From Streptomyces sp. GQFP (GTDB taxonomy: Bacteria > Actinomycetota > Actinomycetes > Streptomycetales > Streptomycetaceae): a stretch of DNA of 64,000 nt. The position numbers were made by a program, and so were the translations under genes. The notes beneath the pieces are model-generated. The model made no database searches, was not told the origin of the DNA, and saw nothing but the letters and a program-made list of their open reading frames with translations. The stretch is taken from positions 7,130,001 through 7,194,000 of the forward strand of contig NZ_CP089312.1 in NCBI RefSeq assembly GCF_021545335.1, written 5' to 3'. Each line of letters begins with the position of its first letter. Positions within the stretch are counted from its first letter, which is position 1. Below, piece after piece: positions 17,900 through 26,637 of the stretch.

Positions 17900-18088
17900 G
17901 GTCACCGAAACGTGAGGGTGGCTCACCGGCGACCGGTCCCCGCAGTAGCGGGCGGACCCCTTCCGCAGGGTGAACCGTCTTGCACCGGACCCTGACGCAG
18001 CGCGTTCGACGCGCTGCCCACACGGACCCCCGCACCCCCTCAACTCCCCCCACCCGGAGGGGGTGCGGGCCAGGCGAGAGGCACCGCC
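17900..18088 (+). repeat. Decayed duplicate of the 3' end of the gene at 18804-19209 plus its terminator
   Basis: The sequence from about 17900 aligns with 19128-19327, including GTCACCGAAAC, CTCACCGGCGAC, GGTCCCCGCAG and the terminal hairpin. The copy has lost an open frame. The rest of 17558-18222 shows no convincing gene. Confidence 0.6.
18029..18069 (+). terminator. Hairpin of the upstream duplicate
   Basis: CCCGCACCCCCTC (18029-18041) pairs perfectly with GAGGGGGTGCGGG (18057-18069) around a 15-base pyrimidine-rich loop. The same hairpin recurs at 19265. Confidence 0.65.
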
Positions 18089-18222
18089 TCCGGCCGCTCA
18101 TCCCTTGGATGAGGGCCCCAAGTACCGCCGACGGGGATGCCACCCCGTTTCTTCCGTGTCTCGGACACGGTGTCTGGCGTCTTGGCGGCCTTCACCGTCC
18201 CGGTCTTGGAGAGGAAAGGACC

Positions 18223-18801
18223 ATGCCCAAACTTGCGACCCAATCGTGGTCGGTGCGGAGGGCACTGGCTGCGCGCGAGCCGTTCGACACCTACGGTGCC
18301 TTCCGAGCCACCGACGAGTGCAGTTACTGCGTAGGGCGTCTGCCGGAGCCGTGGGCCGACTGGTACAGGTCGGACGCGGAGGCCGGGCGCATCGTCTATC
18401 AGGTCTACAGCTACAGCACCCCCATCGCGTGGGTGCTGGATGACGACACGGTCGTCATGCCGCAGGTGCGCTACTCGCCTACTACCAGCAGTCATCAGGG
18501 GCTGCTGTACGCCCTGGACAAGGCCCGCGACACCTTTCCGCAGGACACTCCGCGAGAGCCCGCGTTCGCGCCCACTCCGGCGCCCGGAAGCTGGGACTGG
18601 CCACGCGCCGACGGCTACCCCGTGGGCGGAGAGGGCCGGAACGGGCGCGGCTGGAGCTCGCGCCTCGACCGGCCGGAGGAACCCGTTCACGTGGACTTCG
18701 CGCCGGTGCGGATGGAGTACAGCGAGAGCTACAGCGTCCGTCAGGGCTGGGCCACGTCGTACGACGTCGGTCCCGCGTCCGGCGTGGAACAGGCGGCGTG
18801 A
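18223..18801 (+). CDS. Hypothetical element protein
   Basis: 192 residues from ATG 18223, chosen because GGAGAGGAAAGG lies just upstream although the frame is open earlier. The N-terminal half has a distinctive core: EPFDTYGAFRATDE, GRIVYQVYSYSTPIAWVLDD, and SSHQGLLYALDKA near residue 95. The C-terminal half is low-complexity, Pro/Gly/Trp-rich. It looks like a small substrate-binding or structural domain found on actinobacterial plasmids, but no function is known to me. The next gene starts 3 bases after the stop. Confidence 0.65.
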   Translation: MPKLATQSWSVRRALAAREPFDTYGAFRATDECSYCVGRLPEPWADWYRSDAEAGRIVYQVYSYSTPIAWVLDDDTVVMPQVRYSPTTSSHQGLLYALDKARDTFPQDTPREPAFAPTPAPGSWDWPRADGYPVGGEGRNGRGWSSRLDRPEEPVHVDFAPVRMEYSESYSVRQGWATSYDVGPASGVEQAA

Positions 18802-18803
18802 CC

Positions 18804-19209
18804 ATGAGCTACACGATCGAAATCACCCGCCACGTCGTGAGTTACCGCACCCGGGCCGGAGTCACTCCGAACGGGGGGCAGGGGGCGGTACGGCGGTGTG
18901 TGGATGGACGGTGATTCCCACACGATCGAGCCTCCGTTCACGACCTGCGAGACGTACGACGAGTACGACGCGGAATGGTGGGAGGGCGACGTGGTCGCCT
19001 GGGCCGTAGACAAGATCGACCAGACCGGGGCGACCGAAACGTCCGCCTACCCCGTCGGCGATTTCGCACCCGAGCCCGCCTGGCTCAGCGGCCGGCGCGA
19101 GGACCCGTACGAGGGCGACAACAAGGTCACCGAAACCTCCGTACGACTCACCGGCGACTGGTCCCCGCAGCAGCGTACGGATGTCTTCCGCGCCGTGAGC
19201 AGCATCTGA
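18804..19209 (+). pseudogene. Frameshifted hypothetical gene (G-rich slip)
   Basis: The ATG at 18804 follows the upstream stop closely and starts SYTIEITRHVVSYRTRAG. That frame ends at 18914, while the clear continuation (RYGGVWMDGDSHTIEPPF onward to SSI at 19209) lies in another frame from about 18886. The shift falls in a G-rich tract at 18873-18885, so it is either a one-base indel mutation or a sequencing error. Together the two parts would give about 135 residues. A decayed duplicate of its 3' end lies at 17900. Confidence 0.6.
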
Positions 19210-19327
19210 CCCGCCTTCCGCTTGCCCCGGAACAACGCGCGTGACGCGCTGCCCGACACAGACTCCCGCACCCCCTCAACTCCCCCCACCCCGGAGGGGG
19301 TGCGGGGCCAGGCCAGGGGTGCCGCCA
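19128..19327 (+). repeat. Second copy of the 3'-end/terminator duplication
   Basis: This is the intact partner of the decayed segment at 17900-18088, including the last ~80 bases of the frameshifted gene, a GACGCGCTGCCC stretch and the terminator hairpin. Confidence 0.55.
19265..19306 (+). terminator. Terminator hairpin
   Basis: CCCGCACCCCCTC (19265-19277) and GAGGGGGTGCGGG (19294-19306) form a perfect 13-bp stem, the same as at 18029. Confidence 0.7.
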
Positions 19328-19379
19328 TGCGGCGCGGCGCTCCTGGCCCATCTCGTGATCTGAAGGAGAGGACGAGATT

Positions 19380-19640
19380 GTGAGTACAGAGGAGATGACC
19401 GAGGTCAGGGTCGAGATGACAGTGACCGAAGAGGTGACCTACGACTTCCCGGTCACCGTGGAAATCCCCGCCGAAGTAGCCGACGACCCGGAGGCCGTGA
19501 CGGACTATTTCGCCGAGAACGAAGACTTGTGGCTCGACGACCTGCCGATCGATGCGAGCAGAGGCTCGCTCTCGGTGAATGAGCGTGATGTGGAGGACGT
19601 CAAGCTCCTGCCATCCACTGAGGCGGCGTGCTCACCGTGA
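19380..19640 (+). CDS. Small acidic hypothetical protein
   Basis: 86 residues from GTG 19380, with GAAGGAGAGG upstream. It is strongly acidic, with alternating Val/Thr strands (VRVEMTVTEEVTYDFPVTVE) and a helix with DYFAENEDLWLDDLP. The acidity could suggest a DNA mimic or protein-binding partner, but this is speculation. It overlaps the next gene by 13 bases. Confidence 0.6.
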   Translation: MSTEEMTEVRVEMTVTEEVTYDFPVTVEIPAEVADDPEAVTDYFAENEDLWLDDLPIDASRGSLSVNERDVEDVKLLPSTEAACSP

Positions 19641-20209
19641 GCCCGTTCGCCCCGTTGACGCCCGAGCGCTTTGACGCGCCGCTGTACGAGCTGCCGCAGG
19701 AGGAGTGGTCCGAGGAGCCCCGGGACTTCACCGTCACCGTGGCCGGACCCGAGAGGTTCGACGGGGAGGAACCCTACACATACGTGGTGCGCGACCACAC
19801 CGTGGAAGCGGCCTGGATCCAGGCCCTGACCTGGCACATGCGCGAGAACGAAACCCTGGACGCTCACGTGATCGCGTCCGAGTCGCACGTGGGGCTCCCG
19901 CCCGCCGACGCCGGGTACCACTGGAACGACCTGCGACCGGAAAGTCAGTCGGCCGCGATGAAGAGGACCATCGCGCAGGCCCGGGACCTGATCGCACGGT
20001 ACGAAGCGGCTATCGCCGGTTTCCGCGCCGAGGACGGCGAGGACATCGACCCGGAGCAGTACGGCTCGTACGACGAAACCCGAGCCGACTTCGGCGAGGA
20101 AGCCATAGACCTGGTCAGCAGCCTGACATGGCGGCTTGAGCGTTCGCGACCACGGGTCACCGGCGCCGAACCTCCGTCCAGCTCCGCCGCGAGTAGCAGT
20201 CAGGACTAA
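19628..20209 (+). CDS. Hypothetical element protein
   Basis: 193 residues from GTG 19628, overlapping the small acidic gene upstream. The middle resembles a small alpha/beta domain (EPYTYVVRDHTVEAAWIQ, then LDAHVIASESHVGLP), followed by a helical segment (AAMKRTIAQARDLIARYEAAI) and an acidic tail. Not recognised. It is probably co-transcribed with the preceding gene. Confidence 0.6.
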   Translation: MLTVSPFAPLTPERFDAPLYELPQEEWSEEPRDFTVTVAGPERFDGEEPYTYVVRDHTVEAAWIQALTWHMRENETLDAHVIASESHVGLPPADAGYHWNDLRPESQSAAMKRTIAQARDLIARYEAAIAGFRAEDGEDIDPEQYGSYDETRADFGEEAIDLVSSLTWRLERSRPRVTGAEPPSSSAASSSQD

Positions 20210-20404
20210 CTCGGCGACGACACTCCGCACCCCGCTCACTTCACATGCCCGGACAACAGGACCCGTGCGCGGTGCCAGTGCAGCCCGCGATGGTTGGCGA
20301 TTCCGTGTCAGCACACCGCCCTGTCGGCCGCCAACCAGGGCGTGTGGCGGTCATACGTCGCCCATCCCTCACCGATTCCGCCAACTACCCGGAGGTGTTC
20401 CGCC

Positions 20405-20884
20405 ATGAGCATCGCTGACCGTGCCGCATCCGTCTATGAGCTGCTCCAGCAATACTCCACCCATCCGGTGATCTCTGAGCACCGCGTCGCTGACATCGCC
20501 CGGACCGTCGTTCGCCTGGCCGCGCTGCTGGGCGTCGATCCCGCCCAGGTGCAGCCGAACCACAACTGGGACTACCTGGCGTTGCCGCTGACTCCGCTTA
20601 CTCTGCACGCGAGCGATCCGGATGACCCGGAGCGGGTCTACACCTTCTCCTACCGCGATCCGCTCTACGACGACGAGCCGTTCTTCCTGCTCGGCCCGTG
20701 CCCGCTCTGCGAGGCCACGGTGCCGCTCGCCGAGATCCGCAGTCTGGCGGACCTTGGGGCCTTCCTGGCCAACGGGCCAGCGCCCCTCCGGGACAACGGG
20801 ATTCTGCCCGGGAGCTACCCCGATGAGTTTGACCGGGACCCGGCCCACACATCCAAGTGCCCCTACCGCGAAGGCGACTGCTGA
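20405..20884 (+). CDS. Hypothetical protein with Cys motifs
   Basis: 159 residues from ATG 20405, with CCGGAGG upstream. It has an N-terminal helical region (ADRAASVYELLQQYSTHP), a beta-rich middle (RVYTFSYRDPLYDDEPFFLL), then GPCPLCEATVPL and a C-terminal CPYREGDC. The two Cys pairs could bind one zinc ion. No family is recognised. Confidence 0.62.
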   Translation: MSIADRAASVYELLQQYSTHPVISEHRVADIARTVVRLAALLGVDPAQVQPNHNWDYLALPLTPLTLHASDPDDPERVYTFSYRDPLYDDEPFFLLGPCPLCEATVPLAEIRSLADLGAFLANGPAPLRDNGILPGSYPDEFDRDPAHTSKCPYREGDC

Positions 20885-21026
20885 GCGAGCGACGCCGGCT
20901 GCCACACGAGTGTACGGCGCACCGCACCCGTGCAACCCCAGCGCCCGGGCCAAGCACCGGCGATCAGCGCCGGACGCCTTGGGACCGGCCCAGCCATGCC
21001 CGCCCAACTCCCGGAGGGAGGAAGCT

Positions 21027-21638
21027 TTGATCCCCATAAACGTGTCTCCCGAGACACGCGAGCAGTTCGTCCGCAACATCATCACCGCATGGCATTCCGC
21101 CACTTCGGAGCAGCAGCAATGCGGGCGTACCTGGTACCGCACCGCCCACGAACTCGCCGCGATGATGACCGACGGCAATCCGCGAGCGGGTGCCGGCGTC
21201 ATCGCCGCCCTGTCGGCGAACAAGTCCTGGCCGGAGAACCTTCGTTTAGCCCGCCAGGCGTGTGAAACCGGCCTTAGCTCCGGGCACTTCACCGACGCCC
21301 TGCACAAGGCCGCCCAGATCATGGCCGGAGCAGATCCGGCTGACGTACTCCCCATGGAACGGAAGACCGGGCAGTTCTTCCGTCTCATCGCCAACCCGGA
21401 CGACCCGGACGCCGTTGTGATCGACCGCCACGCGCACGACATCGCCGTGGGCGAGACGTACGGGAACCGCGACCGCGGCCTGTCCAGCGCCGGACGCTAC
21501 GCCCTGCTGGCCCACTGCTTCCGCGAAGCCGCCCTGCGACTGGATGAGCTGCCCAGCACGGTCCAGGCAGTCACCTGGGTCGCCCACACCGAACGCATCG
21601 CAGGTACCGGAACCCGCAGCTCTCGCCGCGCCGCGTGA
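21027..21638 (+). CDS. DUF7178-like / HhH-GPD-like protein
   Basis: About 203 residues from TTG 21027, chosen because GGAGGGAGG precedes it by six bases. The core has the order seen in HhH-GPD base-excision glycosylases: an early helix, GVIAALSANKSWPENLRLA, then RKTGQFFRLIANPDDPDAVVI with VIDRHAHDIAV after it. In that family the helix-hairpin-helix is followed by a catalytic Asp; here VIDRHA occupies that place. I recall this type as DUF7178 on actinobacterial elements. A DNA-repair or base-modification role is inference. Confidence 0.6.
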   Translation: MIPINVSPETREQFVRNIITAWHSATSEQQQCGRTWYRTAHELAAMMTDGNPRAGAGVIAALSANKSWPENLRLARQACETGLSSGHFTDALHKAAQIMAGADPADVLPMERKTGQFFRLIANPDDPDAVVIDRHAHDIAVGETYGNRDRGLSSAGRYALLAHCFREAALRLDELPSTVQAVTWVAHTERIAGTGTRSSRRAA

Positions 21639-22132
21639 CGACCTCCGCGACCGGTGCTCCGATCCGGAACCCTGAGCCAGATCTGTCAGGGTCCCTGTGA
21701 CCGGTGCGGACCTCTGCTCCGAATCCGGTCCCGATGGCGTCGGAAAGCAGGGCGGACCAATTTTGCCCAAGGTCGGTATTCGGGCGACTTCCGTCACCGT
21801 ATTCAAGCGACCCCGAACGCAAGGCCCCGTCGACCCGCCACTCGCACGGTGGGCCTTCGCGGTGACGGCGGCCTTGGCCAAGACCCGGCGGCGGCTTGGT
21901 CTGCATTCCCCGCCGCCGGTTTCCCGCCCTGGTCGGGCGGGGGATCCCGGCCTCCCTTCCCCGGGTGCTGGGCGCGCTCAGGAAAGGGGGGCCGACCGTT
22001 TGTCCCGTAGCGCCCCACGCCCGCACGCCTGCCCCGTGCTCTCCCCAGATCGGACGGAGCCAGGCGTGCGGGTCTGCGGCCCTACGGGCCCGCCCTGGCC
22101 CTTGCGAGTCTGTGGAGAGGAGGCCACCACAC
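21639..22132. other. Intergenic region with a promoter motif
   Basis: Nearly 500 bases without a supported gene. It contains ECF-like motif copy 4 at 21771 and G/C-rich tracts around 21900-21990. The next gene starts at 22133. Confidence 0.5.
21771..21808 (+). promoter_or_regulatory. ECF-like promoter motif, copy 4
   Basis: CGGTATTCGGG at 21774 and CGTATTCAAG at 21798, giving the same 17-bp spacer as copies 1, 3 and 5. It shares CCCAAGRTCGGTATTCGGG with copy 5. The nearest gene starts 325 bases downstream. Confidence 0.45.
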
Positions 22133-22405
22133 ATGGCTAAAAGCGCGACCGCGCTGCTCCGGGAGGCACAACAGCTCGGCGCCATGATCCGAGAAACCGT
22201 TTCGAACACTCCTGTGCGCCATGTGCCCCGGAGCACCCACGATCCCCGCCCCTGGGTGCTCCACGAACCCAACCTCGGCCAGGACTTCCGGCTGACCGGA
22301 CGTGCGTGCACCGCCACCTTCCCCGACCAGGTCCGCACAGTGCCCACCGATCTGCCATCGGCCCCGGCCAAGGAGCACAACGGCCCGGCAGACGGGAGGC
22401 GTTGA
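22133..22405 (+). CDS. Small hypothetical protein
   Basis: 90 residues from ATG 22133, with GGAGAGGAGG upstream. It has an N-terminal helix (AKSATALLREAQQLGAMIRE) and then a Pro-rich, probably unstructured remainder. It is followed two bases later by another short gene and then the DUF932 gene, so the three form a small operon. Function unknown. Confidence 0.55.
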   Translation: MAKSATALLREAQQLGAMIRETVSNTPVRHVPRSTHDPRPWVLHEPNLGQDFRLTGRACTATFPDQVRTVPTDLPSAPAKEHNGPADGRR

Positions 22406-22407
22406 CG

Positions 22408-22554
22408 GTGCCTGCGGATATCTCAGTTTCTGGTCTACCCGTGGGATGTCACGTGCCGTGCCCTTGCCATATCCGTCTGACGAACGGCGCTCAGGAGGCC
22501 CTCGGAAACCACATCCACAAGCAGATCACGAAGGAGTCGAACCATGACGACTGA
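22408..22554 (+). CDS. 48-residue Cys/His-containing peptide
   Basis: A small gene from GTG 22408, preceded by GGGAGG and overlapping the DUF932 start by 11 bases, which suggests coupling. The sequence CHVPCPCHIRL has the density of Cys and His expected of a metal-binding knuckle. Support is positional and compositional only. Confidence 0.45.
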   Translation: MPADISVSGLPVGCHVPCPCHIRLTNGAQEALGNHIHKQITKESNHDD

Positions 22555-23737
22555 CGTCAACGCCGCGTTCACGCAGGAGAAGGAAGACCAGATCGAAGCC
22601 GTGCGCGAGGAGGCGCGCGCGTTCCAGGAGCGCATCGACCGGGGCGAGATCGCACCGATCGGCGACGACCGCTACCGCGTCCTCACCGGCTGGGACGCGG
22701 GTGAGACCTTCTCCGTGCAGCGCAACACCGAGGGGCGGATCGAGCAGATCCTCGCCCAGCACGGGCTGGACACCACCACCGGCGGGGCCGCCCTCTACAC
22801 CACCACCCCGGCCTGGCACGGTCTGGGCGCCGTGATCCCCGGCGGGATCACGGACATCGACGAGGTGCTGAAGCTGGCTCGGATCGACTGGGAGGTCAGT
22901 AAGCGGCCTGTGCTGTACGAGTGGGATGGCGGCATCCGCGACGCCGTCGACCGCTACGTCACCGTCCGCACCGACGGAGGCGCCGCCCTCGGCACTGTGG
23001 GCGATAGATACGAGGTCTTCCAGAATCGGCGTGTCTTCGAGTTCCTTCAGGACCTGGCGCAGCGCTACGACGTGGTCTGGGAATCGGCCGGCGCCCTGCG
23101 CGAGGGCCGGAAGGTCTTCGTGACCATGCGCATCCCCCACTCGCTCGTGATCGACCGCGGCGGCCTGGACGACGAGATCGTCCTCTACCTCGCCGCGATC
23201 AACTCGCACGACGGGACGTCCTCGGCCGAGTCCGTCGTCACGCCCTGGCGGATCGCGTGCGGCAACACTGAGCGTTTCGCGACCCGGGACGCCGTACACC
23301 GCTGGGGCATCCGGCACACGAAGGGCGGCCTGACAGCCCTGGAAGAGGCCCGCCGCACGCTCGGCCTGACGCTCGACTACGCGAAGGCCTTCGAGGCCGA
23401 GGAGAACACGCTCGTCCGCACCGACCTGCTGATCGACGACTTCCACAAGCTGATTGACGGCCTGTGGACGGTCGACGAGGACGCCAAGGACCGGGCCAGG
23501 TCCTTCGCCCAGCAACGGCACGACGAGCTGGAGGGCATGTTCCACGACGAGGCCCGGAGGCTGGGACGCACCGCGTACGCCGCAGAGCGCACCATCACCG
23601 ACTACCTGGACCACCGGATGGGGGTCGTGCCCCGCAACCTCGGCGAGGACCTGGCGCGCGCCCAGCGGTCGCTGGAGGGGACGAACGACGACCTGAAGTC
23701 CAAGGCACACCGAAAGCTGCTGTTCCTGGCGCGCTGA
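22544..23737 (+). CDS. DUF932 phage/plasmid-like protein
   Basis: 397 residues; a typical DUF932 member of the phage/plasmid-like TIGR03299 kind. Landmarks are TTTPAWHGLGAVIPGGIT near residue 85, VTVRTDGGAALGTVGDRYE, the internal NSHDGTSSAESVVTPWRIACGNT (~residues 223-245), and a helical C-terminus. The function of the family is not established; members are common on conjugative elements and phages and have been suggested to be linked to DNA metabolism. AAGGAGTCG supplies the ribosome binding site. Confidence 0.85.
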   Translation: MTTDVNAAFTQEKEDQIEAVREEARAFQERIDRGEIAPIGDDRYRVLTGWDAGETFSVQRNTEGRIEQILAQHGLDTTTGGAALYTTTPAWHGLGAVIPGGITDIDEVLKLARIDWEVSKRPVLYEWDGGIRDAVDRYVTVRTDGGAALGTVGDRYEVFQNRRVFEFLQDLAQRYDVVWESAGALREGRKVFVTMRIPHSLVIDRGGLDDEIVLYLAAINSHDGTSSAESVVTPWRIACGNTERFATRDAVHRWGIRHTKGGLTALEEARRTLGLTLDYAKAFEAEENTLVRTDLLIDDFHKLIDGLWTVDEDAKDRARSFAQQRHDELEGMFHDEARRLGRTAYAAERTITDYLDHRMGVVPRNLGEDLARAQRSLEGTNDDLKSKAHRKLLFLAR

Positions 23738-25184
23738 CCCAGACCGCAGCGCCCGTCCGGGACGTGTAACCGGACGGGCGGTTCCGCCAGGGCCGGTAAC
23801 TCAACTGCAGGGGAGGCCAGTTAAACGGCCGTTGGGTGCCGGATCGGTCCCGGTCCACGGGCTTGGCCTGCCTTACGCTCCACTGCTAGACCCAGATCTC
23901 GTGCTCGTTGCGGTAGTGCGGCCAGGGCCTCCCAGCCTGCCGTGCGGCGAGCACATGTTTGATGCCTGCGATCCATGAGCCTGGCTGGACGAGTTCGATC
24001 ATGTAGCGGTCCAGTTCGGAGCGGCCCATTTGCAGAGTCCAGCCCGGGGTCATCGTCAGGCCCCCCGGCAGTGGCACGGCTCGCAACTGTTCCTGCTGGT
24101 GGATCTCCATGACGACCTGGCCTGGCTTCAGGCTTGCCTTCCCCGATGGGAGGACCCAGTGGGCATCCAGGCCGGCCACCTGGAGAAGACCGGCCAGCGC
24201 AGGCCCAGAGGTTTCCACGACCATCGCAGCGTAGTCGCCGATCAGCCGAGCGCAGGCCACAGGATGCAAGGGATAGTTCGCCCACGGTACCCGCAGCGGA
24301 TCACGAGCTGTGCTGTCCGTGCTGGTGAAGTGGATGTTGTGAACCTCGCGGCCCGCCGCGATACCAGCGCGCTCCAGCGCGGCACCCATGGTCTGCTGAA
24401 GTCGCTCGTTGAACCGCGTGGAGGGAAGACCCTGCTGGGCACATCCGAATTGGTCAATGACGTACAGGGCCCGGCTGCCGGGTACGGCGGTGGCGTAGAC
24501 GCCCTCGGCCGCGGCTCGCTCAAAGGCCGAGCGCAACATGTCCAGGTGCGTGCGCAGTGGCAGGTTCAGGTCGTGGAGGAGCTCTGCAGTGTTCTCACCC
24601 GGCAGCGGACCGCCCTCCAGCACCGAGGCCCTGGCCTGGTTGATCCGCCGGATCTGGGCGCTCTTGCGGTTCTTCGGATTGGTCTTGATCTCTTCGGTTT
24701 GAGGAGGACGAACGCGGTCCCACACCGTGATGTCGCCGATGCGCAGGCAGTTCGTCAGGTCATGCAGGAGGGCGAAGCAGCCGCTCTCCTTGAAGACTCT
24801 CTCGACGCGATCGAGTTCTGCCTGCAGTCCTGCTTTGCCGTACATCGGTCCGGGTGAGTCGTTGCGGCACAAGGCGAGGATGAACGGGCGGTGGAAGCCG
24901 AAGGCCCGCCAGGCCAACCCGTCGCCCACGGAACGCAGTTGGCGAGCCAGCCGCTCGTACACATCATGCTCGAACCGCCAGGTCGCCACGTCACCAAAGT
25001 CGCGACCTGACTGCGGCTCGGGGGCCTCCGGCTGGGGCGGCTTCCCCTTACGCACCCGGTCCGCGGCACGCTTGAGCTCCCTGCGGGCCTTCTCCACCTC
25101 CAGCAGCCTGGTGATCAGTGAGGGGCCACGAAGTTTCCGGACGGGGACCCAATAGGGTTGTCCTGAACAGGAAACGAGGAAGAA

Positions 25185-25475
25185 GTGGCGCCACCCAGTA
25201 AGTACTCGCCGGAGTTCCGCGAGGAAGCCGTCCAGATCGCGTTGAGGTCAAGCAAGACGATCTCCGAAGTCGCCCGGGAGCTTGAGCTGAACCCGGAGAC
25301 ACTACGCGGCTGGGTCAAGAAGCACCAGAAGCAGCAGGAACCGGCTCCCGACGCCGAACTGACGGTAACCGAGCGGGCGCGCCTGAAGGAACTCGAACGA
25401 CGCAACCGCGAGCTGGAGATGGAAGTTACCTTCCTGAAAAAAGCCGCAGCGTACTTCGCGAAGGATCCCCGGTAG
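25185..25475 (+). CDS. IS3-family transposase OrfA
   Basis: 96 residues: a helix-turn-helix (EFREEAVQIALRSSKTISEV, then LNPETLRGWVKK) followed by a leucine-zipper-like coiled coil (RLKELERRNRELEMEVTFL). Near its end, A AAA AAG at 25437-25443 is a slippery run where a -1 shift would join OrfA to the OrfB phase, the usual way IS3 elements make the fused transposase. Confidence 0.9.
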   Translation: MAPPSKYSPEFREEAVQIALRSSKTISEVARELELNPETLRGWVKKHQKQQEPAPDAELTVTERARLKELERRNRELEMEVTFLKKAAAYFAKDPR

Positions 25476-25501
25476 CAAGCAAGTACGAGTTCATCGACGA
25501 G

Positions 25502-26365
25502 ATGCGGCTCGACACCGAGGAGTACGCATACAGCGTCGAGTTCATGTGCGGCCAACTCGGCGTATCTAGATCCGGCTACTACGACTGGCGATCCCGCCCG
25601 GAATCCGCGACGACCCAGCGGCGCGAAGAATTGAAACTGCTCGTCGAGAAAGCCTTCGACATGTCCGACGGCACCTACGGACACCGGCGCATCCAGGCCC
25701 AGCTGCACCGCTGGGGCGTCACCGCGGGACTGGAGCTCGTCCGCCGGCTCATGCGCGAGCTGGGCCTTGAGCCCTGCCAGCCGCAGCCGAAGAGGTTCAG
25801 CCTCACCAAGGCCGCGGCCGGCCAGGTGCCGGACCTCGTCGGGCGCAACTTCACCGCGGATGCGCCCGGCGAAAAACTCGTCGGCGACATCACCTACATC
25901 TCGACCGGGGAAGGCTGGCTGTACCTCGCAACGGTCATCGACTGCTGCACGAAGGAAGTCATCGGTTACGCAATGGACGACCACTACCAAACCCCACTGA
26001 TATCCAGGGCGATCCACAACGCGGCACGCAACAGGAACCTCTCGGCCGGCGCGATATTTCACTCCGACCGCGGAAGCAACTACATGTCAGCCGAGTTCGG
26101 GAAGACGCTCGACCGGTACGGACTCCGCAGATCTTCCGGCCGCACCGGGATCTGTTTCGACAATGCCATGGCCGAATCATTCTTCGGCGCCCTGAAGAAC
26201 GAGCGTGCATCAAGGGTGACTTACCTGACCCGCGAGGCCGCCCGGCAGGACATCACTCGCTACATCGAATTCTGGTACAATCGCAAACGCCTCCACTCGG
26301 CAGTGGGTTACCGCCCTCCGCGCGAAGTCCACGCCGAATACGAGAAGTTGCGAATTACCGCGTGA
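25502..26365 (+). CDS. IS3-family transposase OrfB (DDE integrase domain)
   Basis: 287 residues from ATG 25502; the frame is open back to the OrfA slippery site, so the native product is probably an OrfAB fusion. It has an HTH_21-like region with GTYGHRRIQAQL, then the rve catalytic core. The three acidic residues lie in VGDITYISTG (D), FHSDRGSNYMS (D) and FDNAMAESFFGALKNE (E). All catalytic positions are present. Confidence 0.93.
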   Translation: MRLDTEEYAYSVEFMCGQLGVSRSGYYDWRSRPESATTQRREELKLLVEKAFDMSDGTYGHRRIQAQLHRWGVTAGLELVRRLMRELGLEPCQPQPKRFSLTKAAAGQVPDLVGRNFTADAPGEKLVGDITYISTGEGWLYLATVIDCCTKEVIGYAMDDHYQTPLISRAIHNAARNRNLSAGAIFHSDRGSNYMSAEFGKTLDRYGLRRSSGRTGICFDNAMAESFFGALKNERASRVTYLTREAARQDITRYIEFWYNRKRLHSAVGYRPPREVHAEYEKLRITA

Positions 26366-26554
26366 AACAGACGGTCAGACACCTGTCCGGAAAACGCGAG
26401 ACCCCTCACAGGTCCCGCTGGAAGGCAACGCCAGCCTCCTCCGTCGTACAGTCCCGCAGCTGCTGGATGAGCGCGGCCAGGACGGGCTGCATCTCCTGGT
26501 GCCGCGGGTGCGCCAGCATGTCGTCGGGGTCGTAGTAGTCGGCGTCGAACAGGC

Positions 26555-26626
26555 TCATCCGGCCAGTGTGACGATCAGCTGGCTATCCTGCTCCGGTTTT
26601 TCCAGGCTTCGGAGGAAATAACCCAT
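26555..26626 (-). CDS. Possible 23-residue leader between helicase and nuclease genes
   Basis: Starts 12 bases after the helicase stop and ends with a TGA overlapping the ATG of the split nuclease gene (ATGA). It could couple translation of that gene. Size makes it uncertain. Confidence 0.35.
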   Translation of the reverse strand: MGYFLRSLEKPEQDSQLIVTLAG

Positions 26627-26637
26627 GTAAGCGGGCT

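Larger units (their letters stand above)
25119..26408 (+). mobile_element. IS3-family insertion sequence, 1290 bp, with CAG target duplication
   Basis: The left end begins TGAGGGGCCACG and the right end, read inward, begins TGAGGGGTCTCG; both continue into TTTCCGGAC, giving imperfect ~24-bp inverted repeats. CAG lies directly outside both ends (25116-25118 and 26409-26411), a 3-bp duplication typical of IS3. It carries overlapping-phase orfA and orfB with a DDE transposase. Both genes look intact, so it may be active. Confidence 0.92.
23886..26558 (-). pseudogene. PD-(D/E)XK nuclease-like gene split by an IS3-family insertion
   Basis: The gene starts at ATG 26558 and reads 50 codons to the CTG at 26411-26409. 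There it meets the IS, and it resumes in the same frame at 25115 down to 23886. Removing the IS and one copy of the CAG duplication restores an uninterrupted ~459-residue frame. Residues around 165-200 have a PD-(D/E)XK signature: a helix, then RIGDITVWD, then EEIKTNPKN (Asp ~178, Glu ~192, Lys ~194) and a Gln/Arg-rich helix. The rest is unfamiliar. It lies downstream of the OLD and helicase genes in the same direction, so it was probably the third gene of their operon. A truncated product could still start at GTG 25097. Confidence 0.7.
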
